A program made the position numbers and the translations under genes. From contig RPFO01000960.1 of NCBI GenBank assembly GCA_009746045.1, forward strand, positions 1 through 56,078: 56,078 nt of DNA, written 5' to 3'. The stretch comes from Mesostigma viride (lineage: Eukaryota; Streptophyta; Mesostigmatophyceae; Mesostigmatales; Mesostigmataceae). Shown here piece after piece: positions 47,309-55,427 of this stretch. The notes under the pieces were generated by a model. That model saw nothing but the letters and a program-made list of their open reading frames with translations. It had not been told where the DNA came from and ran no database searches. Every line of letters starts with the position of its first letter. Positions within the stretch are counted from its first letter, which is position 1.

Positions 47309-48199
47309 ATGGGGCGCGCAAAAAAAGTCGGGCACGACATGAGGGCCATAACCCGGTCCAAACGGGGGAGGCCCGACAACGAGCACGAGAAACACGGCAC
47401 GGGGCGGTCCATAGTGCTCGACGGACGCAATTACCCCCTGGATTTTACGTACAGGCCGCGGGTGGTCGATGGCTTGCCTTCAAGGGACGTGGTGGTCAAT
47501 TACCCAGTTAACTACCCGCACACCGCTCTCCGGGATTACGCCGACAATCTGGGATCCCTGGTGGTAAATAACCAAGACAATGGGTTGTATTACGCTCTGT
47601 TTAAAGTGAACACGGCCAATAGCAACTGGAGGTCGGATCACGCGAGCCAGGGAGAAAAGGACGCGATGAGCGGTCTCGGCAAAGAAATCTTCTGGAGAGG
47701 CGTCGACGCCAACAAGAGACACATGGAGGACCCATCCACGGGAGGGTGTCGCTGTCCGCGGTCGCGAGCACGGGGGGAGAAAAGCGAAATACGTATCACC
47801 CGACCCCGACAACGCCACGAACGACGAGCCCTGGAGTCTCATCGAAAAGTACCCCGCCACGGCGCGCATGCTGGAGGAAGAAATGGAACAATTACCCCCG
47901 GCAGCGACCCCTACACCTTGATGTGGGAGAGGGGCGGCGAAATCCAAAACAACATGAAGCTCGTGGACTACTACAAGACGCTCGGCATGGAGGTTGAGGA
48001 TGACCGTGATGGGACCTGGGTCAATATGGCCTCCACCCCGGACAGGATCATGAGGGCGTGCACGGGCCACGGGTGCACCAACCAGCACTGCGTCCACCGC
48101 CGGCATTGCAACGTCTGGAACGCCAGGGGCCGCAGGTGGTGCACCAACCCGGTGACGGGCAGGAGGCGCAGATGCGCGCGACACTGTCGAGTCAGATGA
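47309..48199 (+). CDS. Cys/His protein, 296 residues, with a compensated frameshift region
   Basis: ATG 47309 starts MGRAKKVGHDMRAITRSKRG. The frame is open throughout, but between about 47,745 and 47,905 another frame reads much better (KYVSPDPDNATNDEPWSLIE, KYPATARMLEEEMEQ), so two indels that cancel are likely. The C-terminus has CTGHGCTNQHCVHRRHC and, last, WNARGRRWC...CARHC: the family signature C-x3-N-x2-G-x2-W-C...C-x2-H in C-terminal position. Divergent from fibre B with 58 bp between starts. Confidence 0.55.
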   Translation: MGRAKKVGHDMRAITRSKRGRPDNEHEKHGTGRSIVLDGRNYPLDFTYRPRVVDGLPSRDVVVNYPVNYPHTALRDYADNLGSLVVNNQDNGLYYALFKVNTANSNWRSDHASQGEKDAMSGLGKEIFWRGVDANKRHMEDPSTGGCRCPRSRARGEKSEIRITRPRQRHERRALESHRKVPRHGAHAGGRNGTITPGSDPYTLMWERGGEIQNNMKLVDYYKTLGMEVEDDRDGTWVNMASTPDRIMRACTGHGCTNQHCVHRRHCNVWNARGRRWCTNPVTGRRRRCARHCRVR

Positions 48200-48637
48200 A
48201 ACGCTGGCGGATGGATATAAAAAATCCAATCCCCTTGCCACTATTCGGCGGCGACCTTGGCGGAGAGACACAGGAGGCGTCTCCACAGGGGAGGGGGGGG
48301 GTCGGCAGCGACAGCCCCACGCTCTCGTGCAGTGTCACGGCTATATCGGCGATCTTGCACACGCTCAGGATGTGTTTCAGCTTGTCGAGCGTTACGTTCG
48401 CGGACCACCTGGACCTGAACAGGTGCAGCTCCTTGCTGTGGCCGGGGTATTCCTTCCCGTACGATATGAGCTGCCCCACGCCGTACATCCAGTTGCCCCA
48501 TTCCTTCACCTCGACGATCCTGCCCCTCTCGTCGTCCAGGATGTCGATCTTCCCCCCTGACAAACCACCTCGCGCCTGCCCCCCGTCCTCGCGCTGTAGG
48601 CCGCCTGGACGTCCTTTTCTTTCACGGGCAGAGACAT
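48192..48637 (-). CDS. PD-(D/E)xK nuclease-like protein, frameshifted
   Basis: ATG 48637 starts MSLPVKEKDVQAAYSARTGG; after a run of six G near 48,557 the other frame continues KIDILDDERGRIVEVKEW. The order I-D-I-L...I-V-E-V-K-x-W, then GVGQLISYGKEYPGHSK and LHLF, is typical of a small restriction-fold domain: the Asp and the E-x-K are the metal site, and the G-x-x-Q-L helix follows. Similar domains are known in giant viruses and protists. The C-terminus after IADIAVTL is low quality because of another run of G. About 145 residues. Confidence 0.5.
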
Positions 48638-48714
48638 TTACCACTAGACGCGGTGTTTATTTACCCGTGCACGCGCCCCCCCGGCTGATGGAGTGCTCCT
48701 CTTCCTAGGCCTAG

Positions 48715-49452
48715 TCACCCCCGAGCGGACAGGATGCCCGCGCCCCCCGTGTACATCGGCGTCTCCGTCCGCGTGTATATCGGCGTGAACACCCGCGTGT
48801 ACCCCCTGTGCTGGACGTAGTCGTCCTCGTCGTCGCTCTCGAGCCGGTAGGCCTGCCTCTCGGCCTCCTCGGCGGCCTCCAGTCGCTCTTTGTGGGTGAG
48901 CGCGGGGGCGGCCTCTAAGGCGGCCTCGAGAGCCGCGGCGGCGGCGGCCTCCTCCGCCTCCTCATCCCTCGCGGCAGCCATAGCGAATAACTTGGCATGT
49001 GTTGAGGGGTCCGCAGCAGCACCTAGGGCATTAGCGAGGGTAGTGGCGTGCGCTCTGAGAAGGGCCGCCTCGGCGCCCAACTCGGCGGCGATGGCACGGG
49101 TGGCTTCGGGGTTAGGGGAATGAGCCACGGCTCGGGCACGGGCTGCTGCACGCCTCTCCGCCTCGTCCGCTGCGCCTGCCGCGTCACGGGCGTCACGAAC
49201 CGCTCTTTGGAAGGCTTCCTCCTTCCTAACCCTAGCCAGATTAGCATCGCTCGCCTCTCCCGGGCGGAAACCGGCCCTGAGCGCCCTCTGCACCGCCCTG
49301 GCCCATTCTAGGCGCCCCGCCCTGACCCCGTGCGCCCGCCCCTCCCCTCCTCCCACCCCGTGGTGCGGGCACGCGCTCCTGCCGCCCCACGTCTGCCACC
49401 CGCACCGGCCGCCCTTGCCCGTCAACGCACCGCAACGATCGGACGATACCAT
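48715..49452 (-). CDS. Cys/His-motif protein with Ala-rich helix
   Basis: ATG 49452 starts MVSSDRCGALTGKGGRCGWQ and CPHHG, the family signature. A long Ala/Glu/Arg-rich helical region follows (EEAEEAAAAAALEAALEAAP), probably coiled coil, then a Tyr/Thr-rich C-terminus with repeated short units (YTRVFTPIYTRTETPMYTGG). 245 residues, intact. The open frame continues upstream to 49,482, but the ATG at 49452 puts the motif in the usual position. Last gene before the subterminal repeats. Confidence 0.6.
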   Translation of the reverse strand: MVSSDRCGALTGKGGRCGWQTWGGRSACPHHGVGGGEGRAHGVRAGRLEWARAVQRALRAGFRPGEASDANLARVRKEEAFQRAVRDARDAAGAADEAERRAAARARAVAHSPNPEATRAIAAELGAEAALLRAHATTLANALGAAADPSTHAKLFAMAAARDEEAEEAAAAAALEAALEAAPALTHKERLEAAEEAERQAYRLESDDEDDYVQHRGYTRVFTPIYTRTETPMYTGGAGILSARG

Positions 49453-49519
49453 CGCGCGAAACACGTATACAAAAAAGCGCACATAATTTTAAAACGCGCG
49501 CGCACAGCACCGCTCGAAC

Positions 49520-50277
49520 GCTCTCAACACGGCCCCGACTTGGATAGCCTTCTACCGACCAAAAAAGAGAAGACTATCCAACAAAACCCCCGCCAACACC
49601 GGCCCGTCCATCCGTCACCAGGAAAAAAAAGAGAAGACTATCCAAACTCACCCCCTCTCAAACCCCGCTCGACCACCGAACGAATTTAAGACGACCTCTC
49701 CAGCCACTCTCGCCCGTTGGTCGTGGATAGCCTTCTCTTGGATAGACTTCTTTTTACCCCCCCGCCAAACTATTACTCCACCTATACCCTACACCCTATA
49801 CCCTATACCCCCCTGAAAATTTTCCTTATGCCATAAAATACTTCCCTTTCATACCCAAAAAGAAGACTACCAAAAGAAGACTATCCAAAATCCCCCCTCT
49901 TAAACCCCGCCCGACCATCGAACAAATTTAAGACGCCCCCTCCCGACATTCTCGACCATCGGTCGTGGATAGCCTTCTCGTCGACAAAAAAAACGGCACG
50001 CGACGAGAACCCTCTCTCGACCAAGATCGTGGATAGACTTCTCCAAAAACACGGAGAGAAGAACATCCAACCTCTCCCGCCTCTGCCGACACCCGACCTG
50101 CCACGACCTGCCACGACCTGCAACGACCCGCCACGCCCGCCACGTCCTGCCGCGTCCCGCCACGAACGACGATAACGACGCTCAAAACACGCGCACGAAC
50201 GAGGGGTAGCCCTCGCGAAGCCTAGCAAGGGTTGTGGAGGTGCCGCGACCGCCTGAAAGGCGTGGTTCGCACTTAGA
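49520..50277. repeat. subterminal repeat block, diverged copy
   Basis: About 570 bp (49,520-50,090) resemble 53,506-54,065 in the same direction, and 51,640-52,200 inverted, at clearly lower identity than the two arms have to each other. The short motif GGATAG-N-CTTCTC or its complement occurs about nine times, and CCCTATA-type repeats are at 49,785-49,815. From 50,090 a run of GACCTGCCAC repeats follows. No credible gene. Confidence 0.7.
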
Positions 50278-50397
50278 CTAGCCCGGGCCGACCCGACCCC
50301 CTGTCGGCCCCCTGTCAGCCCGCTTTTCAAAGTATGACAGCTGGCACTCTAATGCTGGCACACTAGCAGAAAAAAGTGTAGGTGTGATATAGGTATC

Positions 50398-50796
50398 ATG
50401 CCAGTAAAACGAATGTTCCCGGCTGGCGACCCGCCTGGCCGTCATCATCTAGGCGTGATCAACCAATTCAACCGCAACCTGTACGAGCGCCGGCTTGAAG
50501 CCATGCGCAGGAATATGCGCGTCGTTGAACGGCAAAGAGCAATCGAGGCCGAAATGGCCGCCCAGGCCCAGGCCCAGGCCATAGCCCAAGCAGCGGCCGG
50601 CCAGCTGCAGTGGGTGGTGGAGGTGCACGAGCAGCAACAACACCGCACGCGACGACGTGTACGGCGCACCAAGAGGCGCCGGGGGGGAAGCGCTAGGGCC
50701 CGTGACCCTTGCAATTTTGTCCCTCGCGATATATATAGACGATGGAAGAGGGCACGTCCCCACCCGGGTCCACGCACGTACCGCGCCGAAAAATGA
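50398..50796 (+). CDS. basic helical protein in the left arm
   Basis: ATG 50398 starts MPVKRMFPAGDPPGRHH. The middle is an Ala/Gln helix (MAAQAQAQAIAQAAAGQLQW) with upstream Arg-rich helix; the end is very basic (RTRRRVRRTKRRRGG). The true end may be the TAG just after the run of seven G at about 50,685, one frame off, because the last 30 codons cover the promoter of the next gene. A TATA signal (GATATAGGTATC) directly precedes the ATG. DNA binding is plausible from charge alone. Confidence 0.45.
   Translation: MPVKRMFPAGDPPGRHHLGVINQFNRNLYERRLEAMRRNMRVVERQRAIEAEMAAQAQAQAIAQAAAGQLQWVVEVHEQQQHRTRRRVRRTKRRRGGSARARDPCNFVPRDIYRRWKRARPHPGPRTYRAEK
50722..50741 (+). promoter_or_regulatory. TATA-type promoter in the left arm
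   Basis: CTCGCGATATATATAGACG ends at the ATG at 50742; the mirror copy is in the right arm near 54,965-54,984. Confidence 0.5.
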
Positions 50797-51110
50797 AGGC
50801 GGACGGCACGTACTACACCCCCCCGCCCCCGCCACCTCCTCCCGGCCCGGTGCTTCGGGCACTCAAGTACATCGTGCAGTCCCCGCTGGGGGCCCCACTC
50901 CGGTTTCTGGTGACGTACGGGGTAGAGGGAGACGGGTTTGTAGGGCCTACGAGATGTTTCAGACTGACCCTGTTGATGGCCGTGACCCTCGCGTTCTTCG
51001 TGTATTTCCTGGTCAAGATGTGGCGTCGCCCCGTCACGCTGGACTTCACCCCGGCCGTGGCGGCCGTAAAGAGGCTCCCCACTCCAAGCAGCGGGCCGAC
51101 AGTGGGCTGA
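50742..51110 (+). CDS. Pro-rich membrane protein in the left arm
   Basis: ATG 50742 gives 122 residues: a Pro run at 27-34 (TPPPPPPPPGP), then a globular-looking part (VLRALKYIVQSPLGAP), one membrane helix (LTLLMAVTLAFFVYFLV) and a basic tail. The mirror copy in the right arm is cut by an indel. No family recognised; likely a virion membrane protein. Confidence 0.5.
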   Translation: MEEGTSPPGSTHVPRRKMKADGTYYTPPPPPPPPGPVLRALKYIVQSPLGAPLRFLVTYGVEGDGFVGPTRCFRLTLLMAVTLAFFVYFLVKMWRRPVTLDFTPAVAAVKRLPTPSSGPTVG

Positions 51111-51141
51111 GTAATTATCCATCGCAGTATTATCCATCACC

Positions 51142-51620
51142 ATGTTCATGCTATTGCTCGTGATCATCCTGCTGTTTGTGATCTTCATGATGCGTAACAT
51201 GCCCGAACCCGCTACCCCCCCTCGGACCCCGGTGCAGCCGCCGTGGCGTACGAGGCCACCCCCAACCCGGAGCCGGACAGCACGGCCGCGGCCCCCGCGA
51301 ACACGGTAGACCCCCGCGCGCCTGAGGAGAAGGCCGAGCGCGTGCGCTTCAAGGACGCGATACCCGGAATGGCCACCAACGTGCAGGCGATGATCGTGGA
51401 CAGCGTGAACCCCGTGTCCATGTTGGGCGGCCTCATGAGCGGGTTCGGCATGATTCCCAACAAGGCGGCCGACAAGGTCAGCAAGGCGGGCGCCAAGATC
51501 ACCAAGGCCGTGGTGGGGCACACCCCGGGCGGTGCGCTGATGCAGGCGTTCAAGGACAAGAAGAGCGCGCGGTGCAAGGCCAAGAAGTTCTTCAGCTGGG
51601 GGTTCGCCAAGTGCAAGTAG
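51142..51620 (+). CDS. membrane-anchored protein in the left arm, broken in a C run
   Basis: ATG 51142 starts with a hydrophobic helix (MFMLLLVIILLFVIFMM); the frame breaks at seven C at about 51,216 and continues, with one more C, as AYEATPNPEPDSTAA and to the stop at 51620. The second part has FKDAIPGMATNVQAMIVDSV, GGLMSGFGMIPN, and a Lys/Cys-rich end (CKAKKFFSWGFAKCK). About 160 residues with an N-terminal anchor. Both arms carry the same seven C, so it is either a shared sequencing bias or a real slip site. Confidence 0.5.
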
Positions 51621-51639
51621 CGCCGAGGGGCGGGAGCAG

Positions 51640-52200
51640 CGGGAGAGCTTGGATGTTCTTCTCCCCCCCGTTTTTGAGAAGCCTATCCACGATCTCGCTC
51701 GAAACGGGATTCTCACCCCCGCCAGTTTTTTTGGCAAGGAGAAGCCTATCCAACAACATTGCTCGATAATGCCCGGAGAGGGCGTCTTAAATTTGTTCGA
51801 TGGTCGAGCAGGGTTTAAGAGGAGGGGAATTTGGATAGTCTTCTTTTGGTAGTCTTCTTTTTGGAGAGAAAAAAAAAGTATTTTATGGCGTAAGGAATTT
51901 TTTTGGGGGGGGGTATAGGCTATAGGGTATAGGCCTGGGGGGAATAATAGTTGCGGCCGGGCCCGAAAAAGAAGCCTATCCAAGAGAAGCCTATCCACGA
52001 ACATTGCCCGAGAACTGCGGGAGAGGGCGTCTTAAATTTACTCAACCCCCACCAGGGGTTGTCAGGGGTCGAGTTTGGATAGTCTTCTCTTTTTTTTCCT
52101 GGTGACGGATGGATGGGCCGGGGTTGGCAGGGGTTGTATTGGATAGGCTTCTCTTTTTTGGGTCGGAGAAGGCTATCCAAGGCGGGGCCGTGTTGAGAGC
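51640..52200. repeat. GGATAG-N-CTTCTC motif block, left arm
   Basis: The 13 bp motif or its complement (GAGAAG-N-CTATCC) appears at least seven times, with CCCTATA-like repeats at about 51,912-51,940. Not coding. Confidence 0.7.
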
Positions 52201-52789
52201 CCCCGAAAAAAAAATGTCCGCAGTGGTTAATGGATGCGGCCGCCACCCCCCCGTGGGCCGGCCTGCAGTGGTGGACGCCCCCCGCCAAGTGGGTGATGCG
52301 CGACGGGAAGATCGTGCTTGCCACCCCGGTCGATGTGCCCGCTGACGTGAGCAAAGACGAGCGATGACGTCAGCAAGTATACAGCACACCTACGTCCCGG
52401 CACACCCCGCCCCGGGTTTGTGGAGGGGTGGCGCTGCGTGCCCCCGAACAGTGGTGGTGACAGATGCCAGCAAAGATACCGTAAGATTCCAAACGACATC
52501 CCGCGCGCTCCGCGCCGCCGATGATGGTGACAGGGCAGCGAAGAGGCATGCAGCGTGCCACGTGTCCGATTTCTATTGGCTAAATGCAAAAAAGCCCCCA
52601 TCACACACCGATTCGGGTGGTGACAGGGGCCAGTGGGTGACAGACGCCAGCATAAGTGTCAATCTTTGAAAAATGATCACACGCCGAGCGGTGGTTACCA
52701 GGGGAGGTGTCAGAGTTTGGCAGCATAAGGGCAAAAAAAATATCTAAAGTGACAGTATATAAGTACCTTCCAACAGGAAGAGACCGGAC
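52201..52789. other. gene-poor end of the left arm with GGTGACAG sites
   Basis: No credible gene: the open frame at 52364-52669 has no family pattern and mirrors into an equally open frame on the other arm. GGTGACAG occurs at 52456, 52526, 52619 and 52636 in the same orientation, two of them within a longer repeat GGTGACAGA-C/T-GCCAGCA. The right arm has the mirror image. Confidence 0.5.
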
Positions 52790-52915
52790 TTTGACACCGG
52801 GTGTCAAAGTTTGACAGGGACCCCCTGGCTCCTCCCCGCCCGGATTCAGTGGCCACTGAATCCGGGCGGGGAGGAGCCAGGGGGTCCCTGTCAAACTTTG
52901 ACACCCGGTGTCAAA
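52790..52915. other. palindromic centre of the inverted repeat
   Basis: Symmetry axis between 52852 and 52853 in ATTCAGTGGCCACTGAAT, with a smaller palindrome TTGACACCGGGTGTCAA on each side. This could be a closed hairpin end read through, or two joined genome ends. Confidence 0.85.
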
Positions 52916-53505
52916 GTCCGGTCTCTTCCTGTTGGAAGGTACTTATATACTGTCACTTTAGATATTTTTTTTGCCCTTATGCTGCCAAACTCTGACACCT
53001 CCCCTGGTAACCACCGCTCGGCGTGTGATCATTTTTCAAAGATTGACACTTATGCTGGCGTCTGTCACCCACTGGCCCCTGTCACCACCCGAATCGGTGT
53101 GTGATGGGGGCTTTTTTGCATTTAGCCAATAGAAATCGGACACGTGGCACGCTGCATGCCTCTTCGCTGCCCTGTCACCATCATCGGCGGCGCGGAGCGC
53201 GCGGGATGTCGTTTGGAATCTTACGGTATCTTTGCTGGCATCTGTCACCACCACTGTTCGGGGGGCGCAGCGCCACCCCTCCACAAACCCGGGGCGGGGT
53301 GTGCCGGGACGTAGGTGTGCTGTATACTTGCTGACGTCATCGCTCGTCTTTGCTCACGTCAGCGGGCACATCGACCGGGGTGGCAAGCACGATCTTCCCG
53401 TCGCGCATCACCCACTTGGCGGGGGGCGTCCACCACTGCAGGCCGGCCCACGGGGGGGTGGCGGCCGCATCCATTAACCACTGCGGACATTTTTTTTTCG
53501 GGGGC

Positions 53506-54065
53506 TCTCAACACGGCCCCGCCTTGGATAGCCTTCTCCGACCCAAAAAAGAGAAGCCTATCCAATACAACCCCTGCCAACCCCGGCCCATCCATCCGTC
53601 ACCAGGAAAAAAAAGAGAAGACTATCCAAACTCGACCCCTGACAACCCCTGGTGAGGGGTTGAGTAAATTTAAGACGCCCTCTCCCGCAGTTCTCGGGCA
53701 ATGTTCGTGGATAGGCTTCTCTTGGATAGGCTTCTTTTTCGGGCCCGGCCGCAACTATTATTCCCCCCAGGCCTATACCCTATAGCCTATACCCCCCCCC
53801 AAAAAAATTCCTTACGCCATAAAATACTTTTTTTTTCTCTCCAAAAAGAAGACTACCAAAAGAAGACTATCCAAATTCCCCTCCTCTTAAACCCTGCTCG
53901 ACCATCGAACAAATTTAAGACGCCCTCTCCGGGCATTATCGAGCAATGTTGTTGGATAGGCTTCTCCTTGCCAAAAAAACTGGCGGGGGGTGAGAATCCC
54001 GTTTCGAGCGAGATCGTGGATAGGCTTCTCAAAAACGGGGGGGAGAAGAACATCCAAGCTCTCCC
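53506..54065. repeat. GGATAG-N-CTTCTC motif block, right arm
   Basis: Mirror of 51640-52200. In the same direction as the diverged block at 49520-50090. Confidence 0.7.
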
Positions 54066-54085
54066 GCTGCTCCCGCCCCTCGGCG

Positions 54086-54564
54086 CTACTTGCACTTGGC
54101 GAACCCCCAGCTGAAGAACTTCTTGGCCTTGCACCGCGCGCTCTTCTTGTCCTTGAACGCCTGCATCAGCGCACCGCCCGGGGTGTGCCCCACCACGGCC
54201 TTGGTGATCTTGGCGCCCGCCTTGCTGACCTTGTCGGCCGCCTTGTTGGGAATCATGCCGAACCCGCTCATGAGGCCGCCCAACATGGACACGGGGTTCA
54301 CGCTGTCCACGATCATCGCCTGCACGTTGGTGGCCATTCCGGGTATCGCGTCCTTGAAGCGCACGCGCTCGGCCTTCTCCTCGGCGCGCGGGGGTCTACC
54401 GTGTTCGCGGGGGCCGCGGCCGTGCTGTCCGGCTCCGGGTTGGGGGTGGCCTCGTACGCCACGGCGGCTGCACCGGGGTCCGAGGGGGGGTAGCGGGTTC
54501 GGGCATGTTACGCATCATGAAGATCACAAACAGCAGGATGATCACGAGCAATAGCATGAACATG
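54086..54564 (-). CDS. membrane-anchored protein, right-arm copy
   Basis: Mirror of 51142-51620. An additional loss of a base near 54,390 shortens the open part to 92 codons, so this copy has one break more than the left one. Content otherwise the same. Confidence 0.45.
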
Positions 54565-54594
54565 GTGATGGATAATACTGCGATGGATAATTAC

Positions 54595-54964
54595 TCAGCC
54601 CACTGTCGGCCCGCTGCTTGGAGTGGGGAGCCTCTTTACGGCCGCCACGGCCGGGGTGAAGTCCAGCGTGACGGGGCGACGCCACATCTTGACCAGGAAA
54701 TACACGAAGACGCGAGGGTCACGGCCATCAACAGGGTCAGTCTGAACATCCCCTCGTAGGCCCTACAAACCCGTCTCCCTCTACCCCGTACGTCACCAGA
54801 AACCGGAGTGGGGCCCCCAGCGGGGACTGCACGATGTACTTGAGTGCCCGAAGCACCGGGCCGGGAGGAGGTGGCGGGGGCGGGGGGGTGTAGTACGTGC
54901 CGTCCGCCTTCATTTTTCGGCGCGGTACGTGCGTGGACCCGGGTGGGGACGTGCCCTCTTCCAT
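54595..54964 (-). CDS. Pro-rich membrane protein, right-arm copy, broken
   Basis: Mirror of 50742-51110. ATG 54964; the frame stops after 75 codons because of an indel near 54,755, and another break lies near 54,705. The left copy is intact, so these are probably errors. Confidence 0.45.
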
Positions 54965-55307
54965 CGTCTATATATATCGCAGGGACAAAATTGCAAGGGT
55001 CACGGGCCCTAGCGCTTCCCCCCCGGCGCCTCTTGGTCCGCCGTACACGTCGTCGCGTGCGGTGTTGTTGCTGCTCGTGCACCTCCACCACCCACTGCAG
55101 CTGGCCGGCCGCTGCTTGGGCTATGGCCTGGGCCTGGGCCTGGGCGGCCATTTCGGCCTCGATTGCTCTTTGCCGTTCAACGACGCGCATATTCCTGCGC
55201 ATGGCTTCAAGCCGGAGCTCGTACAGGTTGCGGTTGAATTGGTTGATCACGCCTAGATGATGACGGCCAGGCGGGTCGCCAGCCGGGAACATTCGTTTTA
55301 CTGGCAT
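54909..55307 (-). CDS. basic helical protein, right-arm copy
   Basis: Mirror of 50398-50796 with ATG 55307 and one substitution (ERRLEAM becomes ELRLEAM). After the RRGGSARA part the frame differs because of an indel near 54,980. The opposite-strand open frames are shadows. Confidence 0.45.
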
Positions 55308-55427
55308 GATACCTATATCACACCTACACTTTTTTCTGCTAGTGTGCCAGCATTAGAGTGCCAGCTGTCATACTTTGAAAAGCGGGCTGACAGGGGGCCG
55401 ACAGGGGGTCGGGTCGGCCCGGGCTAG

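Larger units (their letters stand above)
50278..52852. repeat. inverted repeat, left arm (2,575 bp)
   Basis: Matches 52853-55427 as its reverse complement with a few small indels and substitutions. It starts CTAGCCCGGG at 50278; the sequence just outside differs from that outside the right arm. It contains three small genes, the GGATAG motif block and the palindromic end. Size and gene content resemble terminal inverted repeats of chlorella viruses, asfarvirus or poxviruses. Confidence 0.9.
52853..55427. repeat. inverted repeat, right arm (2,575 bp)
   Basis: Reverse complement of the left arm, no spacer. The arm has several indels relative to the left arm, which break copies of the genes, probably from lower read quality. 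It ends GGGCTAG at 55427. Confidence 0.9.

Noticed and set aside
52364-52669. 101-codon open frame in the left arm
   Set aside because: No family pattern, covers GGTGACAG repeats, and an indel in the mirror copy changes its N-terminus; coding is not supported.
52790-52915. Rho-independent terminator at the palindrome
   Set aside because: The stem is part of a 2.5 kb inverted repeat, with no T run and no gene ending there.
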